NCBI GenBank assembly: GCA_002901265.1
Contig: PPHI01000024.1
Location: forward strand, 1 to 64,000
Direction of reading: 5' to 3'
DNA: 64,000 nt
Source of the DNA: Rhodopirellula baltica
GTDB lineage: Bacteria; Planctomycetota; Planctomycetia; Pirellulales; Pirellulaceae
The stretch's first letter is position 1. Each line of letters opens with the position of its first letter. Below, piece by piece: positions 18,922 to 27,582 of the stretch. The position numbers and the translations under genes are program-made. The notes below the pieces were generated by a model, which was not told where the DNA came from, searched no databases, and saw nothing but the letters and a program-made list of their open reading frames with translations.

Positions 18922-19551
18922 TTACTGCGTTTGGTTTCGCGCATCGTGCAGGCGAATTTTTGTCCCCAGGATCAACTCCGGTTGCCCCGTCGCCTTCAAC
19001 GTCTCACTTGACGATGGATTCATCGCGTGGACGTTTGCCGAAAGTGGTTCATGTTCGCGCTCCCACTGCAATCGCGCCTTCTCGTGGGCTTTCCAGTCAA
19101 CAAATTCGAGTGGGCGGTCCTGTTTCAAAACATCGTTCATCGCATCGATCGCTCGCTTGCGAAACGAGTTCGATTCGGAATAGACGACCGATTGTTCGAC
19201 GGATTCATAAATCGATTGCAGCTGACTGGTTTGATACGGCTGTTTCACATCGACCGGGCGTGGTTGCGCGTAGTGCTCGTGAACCGTATGCGGACTATAG
19301 GGGCGGTGGTAGTAATCGATCCGCAATGTTTCGTAGGGGACACGGCGATAGAGCGTCCCGATCGGTTCGGAGATCGGCCACCTCTCACCAGTCACGGCAC
19401 GGCAGGTCGACGCTTGCGATTGATCGCAACACGGCGGGGAGGCAGCGCTTGCGAGACCTGCAAAGACGGCGGCACAGCACAACAACCCCAGCGTGAAAGC
19501 GTTGGGTCGAAACCGCTTGGCGGGGCGAATCTGAATTGCGGCGGAATTCAT
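18922..19551 (-). CDS. Secreted hypothetical protein
   Basis: About 209 residues, starting at the internal ATG 19551 (the ATG at 19575 adds eight residues). Residues ~10-38 form a signal peptide (FTLGLLCCAAVFAGLASA) followed by a Cys pair (PPCCDQS). The mature part is polar, Tyr/His-rich and probably extended (YYHRPYSPHTVHEHYAQP), with a charged helical C-terminal half (WKAHEKARLQWEREHE). No family recognised. Likely periplasmic or surface located. Confidence 0.55.
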   Translation of the reverse strand: MNSAAIQIRPAKRFRPNAFTLGLLCCAAVFAGLASAASPPCCDQSQASTCRAVTGERWPISEPIGTLYRRVPYETLRIDYYHRPYSPHTVHEHYAQPRPVDVKQPYQTSQLQSIYESVEQSVVYSESNSFRKRAIDAMNDVLKQDRPLEFVDWKAHEKARLQWEREHEPLSANVHAMNPSSSETLKATGQPELILGTKIRLHDARNQTQ

Positions 19552-19732
19552 GTGTGGGCAAATCGAGCGGGGCAACTGGTAAGAGCAATGAACTGATCGG
19601 TCGAACGAGTTTGCTTTGCCGACTGTTTCTGTTTATCCCGCGGTGCTTGAGATCTAGCATTTTGTCCAGTCTGCCCGGTCTCTCTGAATTGCAATCCAAA
19701 GCAAATGCTTGCATTGCGGCGTTGCTGGTTCA

Positions 19733-19888
19733 GTGAAGGATCCGATCGAAATTTTGGAGAAACAGACGCTGGATTTTGTGGTGGGGAAGCGGTATTTGGA
19801 TGCGGGATTGCCTGAAAAACGCTGTTTCACGGTCTTGACTGATTTGCCCTATCGCCCTGGCGAAACGATTGCGTATTTCACGCATTAG
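19733..19888 (+). CDS. Small hypothetical protein (51 aa)
   Basis: A short frame with protein-like composition, reading from a GTG start: KDPIEILEKQTLDFVVGKRY, then a charged middle and TDLPYRPGETIAYFTH before TAG. No RBS is evident; a TTG 27 nt upstream (following a stop in frame) could be the start instead. It lies 45 bp upstream of the pilus secretin gene on the same strand and could be its leader gene. No known family. Confidence 0.4.
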   Translation: MKDPIEILEKQTLDFVVGKRYLDAGLPEKRCFTVLTDLPYRPGETIAYFTH

Positions 19889-19933
19889 CCATTCCGTGAA
19901 AATAAACCAGCATTTTTGTCCACCTGATTCCCA

Positions 19934-21610
19934 ATGCATTGCCATTCCATTTCGCTGCACGTCGCGCGACTTGCGATTCGAGGAATCGCAATGTCGATCG
20001 CGCTGTGCTGTGTCATTTTGGCAAACGTTTGGGTCATGCCGGCGAACGTTTGGGCACAGGTGCTTGCCGACCGCCCGGTGGCTGATAAGACAGGGCCGCT
20101 CGAAAACCCTTCGCAGATCTCGATCGAAAAAGAAGACTCTCTGATCGAGGAGATCTATGAACCCGAGATGTTGCTGCGAGTGGAACCTTCTCAATCGAAG
20201 ATCATTCGCACCAAAGTACCGGTTCGCCGAACGGCGATCACGAACCCAGCGATTTTAGACATTCATCTTTTTGACGATGACGAGATCGAGATTATCGGCA
20301 AAGAGGTAGGCGAGACCACGATCACGTTTTGGTTTGACGTGCCAGGAAAAGGCACTCAAGTGCTGCGCTACTACGTCGAAGTTGACAACGCCCAACAAGA
20401 ACAGCGTCGTCGCGAGGCACGCTACAAATCGCTGCAATCTCGAATCAACGAGTTGTTCCCAAACAGCCAGATCTATTTGTTCCCAATCGATGACAAGGTC
20501 ATTGTGCGGGGGCAGGCCCGCGATGCAAAAGAGGCGGCGGAGATCATGCGATTGCTTGGCGACAACCCCTACGGACGGAACGGAAACAATGGGTACTACG
20601 ATCGAGACACCGTCAACCGAGACAACGACGGATTGAATGATCACTTTGACGATTGGGATTCGAACAACTTCATCAACCTGTTGCGTGTCCCGGGCCAACA
20701 GCAGGTGATGTTAAAAGTTCGTGTCGCAGAGTTAGTGCGCAATTCGAGTCGTGGTGCGGGTGCCGATTTCACCACCTTGATTCGATCCCTGGATTTGCGC
20801 AGCTCGGTGGGTGGGGCTGGCAATTTGTCAGTCATTTTGGATGACGGTGATGTGGAGTTTTTCCTCAAGGCGATTTCGACCCACGGCTATGGAAAGATTC
20901 TCGCTGAGCCGACCTTGGTGACGATCAGCGGCAAGCCCGCGCGTTTTTTGGCGGGGGGCGAATTTGCCGTGCCGACCACGGTTGGCGTCAACGGAGTTGG
21001 TGCCGCCACGACGACGTTTCGCGGCTTCGGCACCGAATTGAGCTTTACGCCGACGGTCACCGACAAGGACCTTGTCCGACTGGAAGTTTCACCTTCGTTT
21101 AGCACGCTGAATTCTGATGCGACCGTTGGCGGTATCCCAGGGTTGAATTTGCGAAGCGTTCAGACCACTGTCGATCTTCGCGAAGGCCAGTGGCTTGCCA
21201 TCGCCGGCTTGATTCAAGAAGAACAAGGCGGCCAACGCACGCGTGTACCAGTGATCGGTGACTTGCCGGTCGTCGGACAGTTGTTTTCTAACCGACAAAC
21301 GTCGCGATTCGAAACCGAGTTGGTCGTGCTGGTGAGTCCTGAATTGGTCCATCCGCTTGAGACGGAAGAGGTGCCGTTGTTTTTGCCTGGCGTGCATGTG
21401 ACCGATCCGACGGACACGGACTTCTTCGCCAGACAGCTGATCGAAGGCTATCAAGGCTTTGAGCATCGAAGCACGGTTTGGCCAGAAGTCGTCCAGCAGC
21501 GCGTCGGACAGGACCCGCGCACGATAAAAGATCGCGTCCACACAACGCTCAAACGAACGCTTTCGCTACAGCAAACTTACCTTTCCGGTGAAAGCGGGGT
21601 TTCCAAATGA
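19934..21610 (+). CDS. cpaC: Tad/Flp pilus secretin CpaC
   Basis: A 558-residue outer-membrane secretin for the Flp pilus (RcpA/CpaC family). An N-terminal signal segment (SIALCCVILANVWVMPANVW) is followed by the pilus-secretin N-terminal domain (~75-145, LLRVEPSQSKIIRTKVPV), a BON-like segment (FPIDDKVIVRGQARDAKEAA) and the secretin domain (~240-470), ending with IAGLIQEEQGGQRTRVPVIG and VVGQLFSNRQTSRFETELVV. An ATG at 19991 is an alternative start but would leave the signal without a basic region. It opens a three-gene run: the next gene overlaps its stop by 4 bp. Confidence 0.93.
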   Translation: MHCHSISLHVARLAIRGIAMSIALCCVILANVWVMPANVWAQVLADRPVADKTGPLENPSQISIEKEDSLIEEIYEPEMLLRVEPSQSKIIRTKVPVRRTAITNPAILDIHLFDDDEIEIIGKEVGETTITFWFDVPGKGTQVLRYYVEVDNAQQEQRRREARYKSLQSRINELFPNSQIYLFPIDDKVIVRGQARDAKEAAEIMRLLGDNPYGRNGNNGYYDRDTVNRDNDGLNDHFDDWDSNNFINLLRVPGQQQVMLKVRVAELVRNSSRGAGADFTTLIRSLDLRSSVGGAGNLSVILDDGDVEFFLKAISTHGYGKILAEPTLVTISGKPARFLAGGEFAVPTTVGVNGVGAATTTFRGFGTELSFTPTVTDKDLVRLEVSPSFSTLNSDATVGGIPGLNLRSVQTTVDLREGQWLAIAGLIQEEQGGQRTRVPVIGDLPVVGQLFSNRQTSRFETELVVLVSPELVHPLETEEVPLFLPGVHVTDPTDTDFFARQLIEGYQGFEHRSTVWPEVVQQRVGQDPRTIKDRVHTTLKRTLSLQQTYLSGESGVSK

Positions 21611-22266
21611 GCGCATCAGACTTATTCAGGAAAACGTCGGTTGCTGTGAATGCGATGGTCGTGGTCGTCGCCATTGCCGTCTTTGTACTGGGGTGTCGTG
21701 TGCCGACGCCGATGGGAGAAGTGATCGAGCCTGAAGTGCTTGGGACGGCGGTCGATTCGATTAACCGGACTCAGGAAGAAAACGCTGAATTGGCGAAGTA
21801 CATCGTCTATTCGCATGAATTCGAAATCAATCTTCAAGAAGATCCATCACGCCGGGCTGCGGGCGAGAAATCGAACAGCATCTTTGACTACGTTGGCGAA
21901 CCTCGTGCACACGGATTGCGTTTGACGCCGGCCGGTGAAGATCATGTGCGTCAGATTGCTCAGTGGGTTCAACAGACCGAACCACACGAAATCACGCCTC
22001 AGGTGGTCGTCGAGCGAAGCAACACCAGCAAGCTTTGGACGACCGAACATCACTATCCGGTTCACTACAACGAGCAACTTGACGAATTGAGGCGTCAAGT
22101 CGTCGCGAAAGTGCTCGAAAGCTATGGCGTATTGCATGCCGACGAGATCGTTGTCGTCGCACCCGCATATCCGACCGGAATCGAAGCGACTGAAGCGGCA
22201 GCTGCGTTCGAAAATTCGATTTACAGCTATCGCAACAATACACAGCGAAGTCGTCAAGGTAATTAA
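21607..22266 (+). CDS. CpaD-like pilus lipoprotein
   Basis: A 219-residue lipoprotein: an N-terminal hydrophobic segment ends in the lipobox VLGC (Cys ~30). The C-terminal half (QLDELRRQVVAKVLESYGVL, then EIVVVAPAYPTGIEA) follows the CpaD pattern of a helix followed by a conserved strand. It overlaps the cpaC stop by ATGA and is followed after 3 bp by the TPR gene, which is where CpaD lies in Tad operons. Sequence similarity by eye is weak, so the CpaD role is inference from position and layout. Confidence 0.6.
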   Translation: MSASDLFRKTSVAVNAMVVVVAIAVFVLGCRVPTPMGEVIEPEVLGTAVDSINRTQEENAELAKYIVYSHEFEINLQEDPSRRAAGEKSNSIFDYVGEPRAHGLRLTPAGEDHVRQIAQWVQQTEPHEITPQVVVERSNTSKLWTTEHHYPVHYNEQLDELRRQVVAKVLESYGVLHADEIVVVAPAYPTGIEATEAAAAFENSIYSYRNNTQRSRQGN

Positions 22267-22269
22267 GCG

Positions 22270-22980
22270 ATGCCCAAACGATTGACGAAGGCTCTGTTGG
22301 TTTTGCTCGTCAGCCTTGCTTGTCCGTGCGGTCAAGGATGTAGTTCATTGACGCAAGGACAAATGGACTTGTTGGCGATCACGTCAAATGACGGCGGGGA
22401 TCCCGATCGCGTCGACATCCGATTTGGGATTGCCCGAATGGTTGAGCGTAACGGAGACGCCAGCGGGGCAAAGCAACAATACGCATCCATCCTGGAACAG
22501 TTTCCCAATCATCGCGACACTCAGCATCGTTTGGGCGTCGTGTGCATCAAGCTTGGGCAATTACCCGAAGCGATTGGGTATCTCGAAGCGGCAGCGGAGG
22601 CCCCGAAGCCCTCGGCCGAATTATTGGGGGATTTGGGGTACGCGTACTACCTGGATCGGGACCTGGGTTTGGCGGAAGAGAAACTGCGAGAAGCAATTTT
22701 GATTTCGCCAAATGACGAACGGATCGTCAACAATTTGGCGATCGTTCTGGGCGAACAAGGACATGCCGAAGAATGCCTTTCGCTCTTCCGGCGTGTAGGC
22801 AGCGAAGCAGAAGCACAAGCCAACTTGGGATTTGTCTATTCGACGACTGGTGACTTGGATCGGGCCAAACATCACTTGCACCAAGCATTGGAACTGGATC
22901 CAAATCTAGAAAAAGCGGCCAAAGCCCTGGCCGAATTTTCGCGTGTGGAACAGCGCGAACAGCCCCCGGTGGGCAGCTGA
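22270..22980 (+). CDS. tadD: TPR lipoprotein, TadD-like
   Basis: A 236-residue lipoprotein with signal and lipobox (CPCGQGCSS). Three or four TPR units follow (RDTQHRLGVVCIKLGQLPEA, LLGDLGYAYYLDRDLGLAEE, NLGFVYSTTGDLDRAKHHLH). TadD is the outer-membrane TPR assembly protein of Tad pili. Its position directly behind the CpaD-like gene and ahead of the pilins supports this. The transcript probably ends at the terminator at 23021. The gene symbol is inference. Confidence 0.72.
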   Translation: MPKRLTKALLVLLVSLACPCGQGCSSLTQGQMDLLAITSNDGGDPDRVDIRFGIARMVERNGDASGAKQQYASILEQFPNHRDTQHRLGVVCIKLGQLPEAIGYLEAAAEAPKPSAELLGDLGYAYYLDRDLGLAEEKLREAILISPNDERIVNNLAIVLGEQGHAEECLSLFRRVGSEAEAQANLGFVYSTTGDLDRAKHHLHQALELDPNLEKAAKALAEFSRVEQREQPPVGS

Positions 22981-23020
22981 AGTCAACTCTTTAGTGACTT
23001 TCTTCAATTTTTTAGTGGCG

Positions 23021-23041
23021 TGAGGGTCATCCCTCATTTTT
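23021..23041 (+). terminator. Intrinsic terminator after the TPR gene
   Basis: Stem TGAGGG/CCCTCA with a TCAT loop followed immediately by TTTTT. It lies 41 bp past the TPR stop and ahead of the pilin, so the pilin genes probably have their own promoter in 23042-23145. Confidence 0.8.
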
Positions 23042-23145
23042 CGACCTAGGTTTCTGTCGAGTGGAAGCAATTCACTCAACACACGACTGAGTTGGTCAGC
23101 TTAAAGACTTGGTCGTTCCCACTCTATTCCTTGGAGATTCTAACA

Positions 23146-23475
23146 GTGAAAGCCACTGCTCAAAAACTTTGGAATGACGAAGCCGGTTTCGTTGTTTCGA
23201 TCGAATTGGTTCTGATCTCGACGATCTGCGTCATCGGTTTGTTGACCGGTTTGACTGCTGTTCGTGATGGCGTGATCAGCGAACTGTCGGACACCGCGGG
23301 TGCCGTTCAGGACCTGAACCAGTCGTACAGCTACAACGGTGTAACCGGTCACGCTTCGTCGACCAGCGGATCGAACTTCATCGACGCGACCGACTTCTGC
23401 GATGACGCCGAAGACATCTCGGGTCAAGCAGACAACTGCATCACCTTCGACGGTCTGCCTGAAGACGAAGCTTAA
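23146..23475 (+). CDS. Flp-type pilin 1
   Basis: A roughly 109-residue pilin-like protein. The GTG at 23146 is chosen because TTGGAG sits 9 bp ahead of it; the open frame upstream is not pilin-like. The N-terminus is short and charged (KATAQKLWNDEAG), followed by FVVSIELVLIS and a long hydrophobic helix. The head region is Ser/Thr/Gly-rich (GHASSTSGSNF) and ends acidic. Expected processing: CpaA cuts before the hydrophobic helix and the mature pilin is assembled as Flp. Note that Glu falls at +6 after the Gly, where +5 is usual. Confidence 0.75.
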   Translation: MKATAQKLWNDEAGFVVSIELVLISTICVIGLLTGLTAVRDGVISELSDTAGAVQDLNQSYSYNGVTGHASSTSGSNFIDATDFCDDAEDISGQADNCITFDGLPEDEA

Positions 23476-23611
23476 TCGAATTGATTCGAACAAGCTTGCA
23501 CAACGACAGGCTGGTGCACTCCGGTGTTCCAGTCTGTTTTTTTACACTTATCGCATCCGTGGCAAGACCTTTCGATCGTCCGCAACAACCGGCGGTTTAG
23601 CGATTGGGATT

Positions 23612-23956
23612 ATGTTGGCAGAACCAAGTCACTCCGTCGGACAATCCGTTTCCCGACGTCTCGTCGCATTGTGGCAAGACGATCGTGGCTTCGTGATTTC
23701 GATCGAGTTGATTCTGATTGTCACGATCTTGGTTATCGGTTTGATCGCGGGACTGACGGCCCTTCGTGATGCGGTCGTTTCGGAATTAACCGATGTCGCC
23801 CGCGGCGTTCAGCAATTGCACCAGTCTTATCAAGCCAACGGTGCCACGGGCGCAGCTTCCTCAACGTCCGGTTCCGGGATCATTGATCGAGTCGACGTCG
23901 AGACCTCCGACGTTTCTTTTTGTACCGCCGTCTATGGCCTGGATGAATCGTTGTAG
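23612..23956 (+). CDS. Flp-type pilin 2 (paralogue)
   Basis: A 114-residue paralogue of pilin 1. The ATG at 23612 gives a 30-residue leader ending DDRG, then FVISIELILIVTILVIGLIA. The middle (HQSYQANGATGAASSTSGSG) aligns with pilin 1 (NQSYSYNGVTGHASSTSGSN), so the copies arose by duplication and diverged at their C-termini. It is separated from pilin 1 by 136 bp. Major or minor pilin roles cannot be assigned from sequence. Confidence 0.72.
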   Translation: MLAEPSHSVGQSVSRRLVALWQDDRGFVISIELILIVTILVIGLIAGLTALRDAVVSELTDVARGVQQLHQSYQANGATGAASSTSGSGIIDRVDVETSDVSFCTAVYGLDESL

Positions 23957-23962
23957 ACGGCT

Positions 23963-23983
23963 TGGGAAAGGGACGATTTCCCA
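23963..23983 (+). terminator. Hairpin behind pilin 2
   Basis: Perfect 7-bp stem TGGGAAA/TTTCCCA with a 7-nt loop, 6 bp after the pilin 2 stop. It lacks a T-run; it could limit read-through or stabilise the pilin mRNA. Confidence 0.4.
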
Positions 23984-24177
23984 CGCCCGATTTCGCTGCA
24001 CAACGTTCACATTGGCCTGATCGTTATGACCGTCAGGTTCAGCAAGGTCCACCGGATCTGAATTTATTCGCTTTCGGTCAGATTTTCTAACGTCGTTGGA
24101 CGAAGACATTTTCGCCAGCTCGCTCGTGAAACATTGGCTGGCACCCCACAACCCCACATGCCCCAAAATCCGTCGCC

Positions 24178-25722
24178 GTGTCTACCAATCTTAGGCAGAC
24201 CGCATCCGGCTATCAGCTTGAAGCGGTGCTTCCAGACAGTTTCGTATTGCGCTGGACCCATGCTGCGCAGTGTGTTGGCTTTGTCAGTCTGTTTCTGATC
24301 TTTTGCTACGTACCGGTTGCCAACCCCGCGACTTGGAATCAGGTCGTACGTGGCGCGTCGGTGATGTCTGCTGCCGAACGAGTGCCGCTTTCCGAAGGTA
24401 TCCGAAACTTCCAGTTCGACTGGCTTTCCAGTTCGATTATTTCGGGACTGTATCAACTCGGTGGGGCGGAACTGCTCTCGATCGGGTTTGCCTGTTTGCA
24501 AACAGTCATTTTGTTTGGGTGGAGCCGATTGTTTGTCCGTCTGAGTGGTCGATGGTGGACGTCTTTGGCGGCGATCGTCTTGGCGGGCGTTTGCATTCCG
24601 ATGTTGGGCGGACTGACAAGTCAAACGTTTGGACAGATCGCTTTGGTGGCATGTGCATCGCTGTTGGTCGCCCCCGCGGAAAGCGAATCACGCCTGGTGA
24701 GCTGGAAACAAGCGAGCCGATCGCGGTGGATCGCGATGGCAATACTGTTTGCTGTTTGGTGCAACCTTGATGCGTCTTTCATCGTCGGATTGATTTGGTT
24801 GTCGCTCTTCGCGATCGTTTCATTGGTCCAAACGGGAATACAACAAGGTTGGGCGACGGCTTTCGGATGCGGCGAAACGAAACGCCGTTTCCTGTTGGTC
24901 GAGATTGCTGCTCTGGCAACCTTGGTTAATCCGCAAGGCTGGCACCTTTGGGAAGCTCTGCTGTGGTGGCCTGATAATCCACTGTTCAATGCGATCGGTG
25001 GTTGGAATCCAAGTGCGATGGCAAGCCCGCTAGGTATCTTTGTCTTTGCGACATGGGGCATTTGGTCTGCACTGAAACGCGAAGGCCAATGGATGGCATT
25101 TTGGGCAGCATCGATGTTGATTGCGACGATCGCGATCGCCTGCGATTCGGCCTTTTCGATATGGTTCGCGCCCATCACGTTGCTTTCAATATCGGCCGTT
25201 GTTGGTCGGACAGAAGGCGTCGCCGAAGTTGCGTCGAATATTGATGCGACTGAAAAGCCGCTGCGATTCGCATTCACTTTGGTTTCCGCGCTCGTGCTTT
25301 GGATGGGCTTCAGCTTTTCACCGATGGCGGCGTACGTTCTGGGCGGAAAGACACGGACTGCCGAACAGTGTCTTGGAGATGACATCCCCATCGCGTTTCG
25401 AAGCTACTTGCAAGGTAAGAAAATCAACGGAGTGCTTTACTGTCCAGACAAATGGAGTGACTGGATTCAAACGACTGTGGCAACTCCTGTCATGGTTGGC
25501 AGCGATCTGACTAACGTGCCCGAAAGTGTTCGACAAGATTATTTCACGATCGCCCAAGGCAATGCTGCTTGGAGCCGGATCGCCGAGAAGTATGCCTTCG
25601 GCGGAATCGTAATCGACAAAACGAATCAATCGAGCTGGGTTCGCCAGGTGCGTCGCGGTGTCAGCCCATGGGCGATTGCCTATGAAGACACTCAAGTGAT
25701 TTTGTTGCAAAAACCGCAGTGA
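24178..25722 (+). CDS. Multi-pass membrane protein in Tad locus
   Basis: A 514-residue integral membrane protein with roughly ten hydrophobic segments up to residue ~395, then a ~120-residue soluble C-terminal domain (ending ~DTQVILLQKP). The layout (many spans, soluble tail) resembles the GT39/PMT-like glycosyltransferase or ligase fold, but no catalytic motif can be confirmed. The GTG start at 24178 is the only usable start in the frame (a stop lies at 24127). Its place between the pilins and CpaA hints at a role in pilin modification or assembly; this is inference only. Confidence 0.6.
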   Translation: MSTNLRQTASGYQLEAVLPDSFVLRWTHAAQCVGFVSLFLIFCYVPVANPATWNQVVRGASVMSAAERVPLSEGIRNFQFDWLSSSIISGLYQLGGAELLSIGFACLQTVILFGWSRLFVRLSGRWWTSLAAIVLAGVCIPMLGGLTSQTFGQIALVACASLLVAPAESESRLVSWKQASRSRWIAMAILFAVWCNLDASFIVGLIWLSLFAIVSLVQTGIQQGWATAFGCGETKRRFLLVEIAALATLVNPQGWHLWEALLWWPDNPLFNAIGGWNPSAMASPLGIFVFATWGIWSALKREGQWMAFWAASMLIATIAIACDSAFSIWFAPITLLSISAVVGRTEGVAEVASNIDATEKPLRFAFTLVSALVLWMGFSFSPMAAYVLGGKTRTAEQCLGDDIPIAFRSYLQGKKINGVLYCPDKWSDWIQTTVATPVMVGSDLTNVPESVRQDYFTIAQGNAAWSRIAEKYAFGGIVIDKTNQSSWVRQVRRGVSPWAIAYEDTQVILLQKPQ

Positions 25723-25780
25723 CGATTGGTCCGCCGCGAGCCTTTCTCTTTTCTCTCCTCTGGGAATCTTCGTCGCTACG

Positions 25781-26959
25781 ATGACAAAGTTTTACGCTAT
25801 TCAGTTTGCCGTTCTGATCACGTTTGCCGGGATCGGTTTTCAACGTCAACGCCAAGTCAATCACCGCCCGGTGATGCCCCAATTGCGTGATCGTCCTCGC
25901 GTGGTCGGACCGCTTTACGACTACCCATTGGCCGTCACCGACGAGCAACTGCAACAGGTTCTCTACAAGCTGCGTCCCAGGTTTTTAACCCAGCCAACCA
26001 AGATCAACTTCATCGATCATTCGATTCGGATGTGGGGACCCAGCGTCGACGTTGATGACGATTCGTTGTCGGGAAAGGAAATGTTGACGTTGTTGCTCGA
26101 TCATCAAGCGTTTGGAAAAGTCTGGGATCCAACGATGCCCTTGCTAAAACGCGTCGAAGACGGAATTGCAGTCTCAACTCAAGTTGGGCGGACTTCGGTG
26201 AGTCACGTCGACCACATGATCGGGACACTTTGTGAGATCGGCATTCCGCGTTCCCAGCCCTTGCGGGCGGTCAACGGAATGGGGACCGTCGGTGAAATCC
26301 TTGAATACGGATTGAAGCATTTCCGTTTGAACCAACGTGAATACGAATGGACGTCGCTAGCGACCGCTTTCTATGCCATTGACGGACAGAACTGGTTTAC
26401 CCGTGAAGGCCAAGCAGTGGACTTCAATACCTTCGCCGACCGATTGATGCGTCAGGACCAGCCTGAAGGTGTCTGCTATGGGCAACACCGTCTTTACACC
26501 TTGACGATGTTGCTGCGGATTGATGACCAGGTCCGTGAAGAAGGCCTGCAGCAGTTACTACACCCTGAAACGCGTCAATCGGTCATCGATTATCTGTTGG
26601 TCATGAACCAGCGTTTGCTGTGCTCACAGTCTGCCCAAGGGTTCTGGGATGGCAATTGGCCGAACGCCGTGCAACAGGTTCCCGATCCGGCGACGAATGA
26701 AACCAGTCGTCGAATTTTGGCGACGGGACACGTTTTGGAGTGGTGGGCAATGGCACCTCAAGAGTTGGTCCCGCCGCGTGAAATCATCATTCGCGCTTCA
26801 CAGTGGCTCGCGCGTGAAATCATCGCCATGGATGAAGAGACGGTGGAGAAGAATTACACGTTTTTGTCGCATGCCGGTCGAGCGTTGGCGCTTTGGCGTG
26901 GCGGGTTGCCCAGCGATTTTATCCGTGCCGGTCACCAACACGTCGCGTTGAATCCGTAG
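25781..26959 (+). CDS. Unknown protein in Tad locus
   Basis: A 392-residue protein with a short hydrophobic N-terminus (MTKFYAIQFAVLITFAGIGF) that could be a signal or anchor. The rest is alpha-helical with repeated helix pairs (GEILEYGLKHFRLNQREYEW, HRLYTLTMLLRIDDQVREEG) and no recognised motif; an alpha-alpha toroid, as in terpenoid-cyclase-like domains, is one possibility. It sits 58 bp behind the membrane protein and 67 bp ahead of cpaA on the same strand. Confidence 0.55.
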   Translation: MTKFYAIQFAVLITFAGIGFQRQRQVNHRPVMPQLRDRPRVVGPLYDYPLAVTDEQLQQVLYKLRPRFLTQPTKINFIDHSIRMWGPSVDVDDDSLSGKEMLTLLLDHQAFGKVWDPTMPLLKRVEDGIAVSTQVGRTSVSHVDHMIGTLCEIGIPRSQPLRAVNGMGTVGEILEYGLKHFRLNQREYEWTSLATAFYAIDGQNWFTREGQAVDFNTFADRLMRQDQPEGVCYGQHRLYTLTMLLRIDDQVREEGLQQLLHPETRQSVIDYLLVMNQRLLCSQSAQGFWDGNWPNAVQQVPDPATNETSRRILATGHVLEWWAMAPQELVPPREIIIRASQWLAREIIAMDEETVEKNYTFLSHAGRALALWRGGLPSDFIRAGHQHVALNP

Positions 26960-27026
26960 TTTCGCACGCTCTGCGGTTTTGAACTCTCGCATCCTTTTCT
27001 GCTACTCGTTCCTTTCGGAATTCCAC

Positions 27027-27518
27027 ATGGATCTCAACTACGTTCCCCTGGTCGCGATGATCGCTTTCACATCGGTCGCGACCGCGATGGATCTCAAAAG
27101 CCGTCGCATTCCAAATTGGCTGACCGTTACGACGGCGATTCTTGGTCTCGTTTGGAATCTATACGCCGGTCACCTGTCGGGATTGCTGACGTCGCTCGGC
27201 GGCTTCGCGACCGGTTTCGGAATCCTGTGCACGCTGTGGCTGATCGGTGGTGGCGGTGGTGGCGATGTCAAAATGATGGGAGCAATCGGCGCATGGCTTG
27301 GTCCGATTCCAACGTTGATTGTGTTTCTGGCAAGCACCGGCTACGCGATCGTCTGTACGGTTGCGATGTTGGTTTGGGGAGCCGCATCACCAAAAATGCA
27401 GACGGCACCGGCAGCAGACAGCAACGAGTCTGCGGCAGTGCTGAAACATGCGGTGCCGTATGCCTTGCCGGTCGCATTGTCGGTTTGGTCGTTGCTGCTG
27501 TTTCACCTTGTACGCTAG
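27027..27518 (+). CDS. cpaA: Prepilin peptidase CpaA/TadV
   Basis: A 163-residue inner-membrane aspartyl peptidase of family A24 that cleaves prepilin leaders. Both catalytic aspartates are visible: D22 in ATAMDLKSRRIPN and D80 in the GXGD-type motif GGGGGGDVKMMG. About five membrane segments. The ATG at 27027 is preferred; the frame at 26979 would add an unlikely 16-residue tail. It is a short CpaA form without an N-methyltransferase domain. It lies 64 bp ahead of cpaB. Confidence 0.9.
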   Translation: MDLNYVPLVAMIAFTSVATAMDLKSRRIPNWLTVTTAILGLVWNLYAGHLSGLLTSLGGFATGFGILCTLWLIGGGGGGDVKMMGAIGAWLGPIPTLIVFLASTGYAIVCTVAMLVWGAASPKMQTAPAADSNESAAVLKHAVPYALPVALSVWSLLLFHLVR

Positions 27519-27582
27519 CCAAAGCGGCCCGCACTTGTCTTGTCTGTTGATGTCTTGTTTGCCAAATCTTGGCGGTTGATCC

